Shown piece after piece: positions 6,104 to 6,312 of a stretch of 6,312 bases of DNA (within the stretch, counting starts at the first letter, position 1; every line of letters starts with the position of its first letter). The translations under genes and the position numbers were made by a program. The notes beneath the pieces are model-generated. The model did no database searches and had not been told where the DNA came from. It was given only the letters and a program-made list of their open reading frames with translations. Source of the stretch: a bacterium (GTDB lineage Bacteria; SM23-81; DAOVCL01); contig JAOZPP010000101.1 of assembly GCA_029932675.1 (NCBI GenBank), positions 1 to 6,312 of the forward strand, written 5' to 3'.

Positions 6104-6312
6104 TTGGCAAAAAATAGGGGAGTATACAAGAGTAGGAAGCGGGGGAAGGAGCTGAGGCGCCAGGAGAAACAGGAGAGGAAGAGGCAGCGGCGGTTTGGTA
6201 AACGGAATGGCGAGCAAGAGGTTGAAAGATCTGGTGCGGAACCGGAAGACTCGGCTGACTTAGTGCTTTATCTCATAAGTTCGGTGACGTATTATTATAC
6301 TGCATGGGCTTA
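6104..6312 (+). CDS. Small, highly basic protein, runs off the window
   Basis: A TTG at 6104 with AGAGGAG (6091-6097) 6 nt upstream opens a frame that stays open to the window end, about 69 codons. An in-frame stop at 6089-6091 leaves the TTG as the only possible start. It begins MAKNRGVYKSRKRGKELRRQ and continues EKQERKRQRRFGKRNG, about half Arg and Lys. From memory this YKSxKRxKELxRxxKQExKRQRR pattern is that of a small conserved basic protein of unknown role seen in Desulfobacterota-like genomes, probably nucleic-acid-binding given its charge. The middle turns acidic (EQEVERSGAEPEDSAD). The last visible part, LVLYLISSVTYYYTAWA, is hydrophobic and unlike the rest, so the native C-terminus may be replaced. 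The stop lies beyond the window, possibly at once, since the last two bases are TA. Confidence 0.6.
   Translation, partial: MAKNRGVYKSRKRGKELRRQEKQERKRQRRFGKRNGEQEVERSGAEPEDSADLVLYLISSVTYYYTAWA

Noticed and set aside
6099-6155. ATG at 6099 as an alternative start of the small basic protein
   Set aside because: It is in another frame and stops after 18 codons. The TTG at 6104 gives the basic family-like protein.

Overview
The window looks like bacterial chromosome of moderate GC. It is dense with genes and nearly all coding is on the minus strand. Three genes begin with TTG behind good Shine-Dalgarno sequences. A MacA-type adaptor with FtsX/MacB-type permeases points to a diderm (Gram-negative) cell. 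The small basic protein at the right end resembles, from memory only, proteins of Desulfobacterota-like bacteria. The taxonomic guess is weak and rests on no search.

Layout, left to right: (1) 7-2925, minus strand, is a three-gene export operon read right to left. It has a membrane-anchored periplasmic adaptor (2925-1838, broken by one frameshift near its N-terminus), then a complete MacB/FtsX-type permease (1837-605), then a second paralogous permease (528-7) whose homology stops abruptly at about position 52. No ATPase gene lies in the window. (2) 2926-3384 is a non-coding stretch. It contains most of a roughly 180-bp element with 22-25 bp imperfect terminal inverted repeats (3216-3395), whose right end supplies the last codons and stop of the next gene. 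(3) 4371-3385, minus strand, is a class I ketol-acid reductoisomerase (ilvC-type) with all catalytic residues but an unusual cofactor loop. No other branched-chain amino-acid gene is next to it. (4) A strong Rho-independent terminator (4460-4492) ends the next unit. That unit is an unrecognised multi-pass membrane protein with a 65-residue Glu/Lys tail (5743-4514), driven by a good sigma-70-like promoter at 5808-5837. (5) 5920-6312, plus strand, holds two small genes or gene remnants: a 52-codon ORF carrying an EGFLFP motif, and a small, very basic protein that runs off the window.

The export operon would link an inner-membrane FtsX-type transporter to a periplasmic adaptor, as in MacAB-like systems, but as written two of its three genes are damaged. 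The reductoisomerase and the Glu/Lys-tailed membrane protein are separate transcription units with no evident link. The features most worth a second look are the inverted-repeat element capturing the reductoisomerase stop, the cofactor loop of that enzyme, the frameshift in the adaptor, and the truncated permease. I saw no clear evidence of a wholly new system, CRISPR array, tRNA or rRNA.
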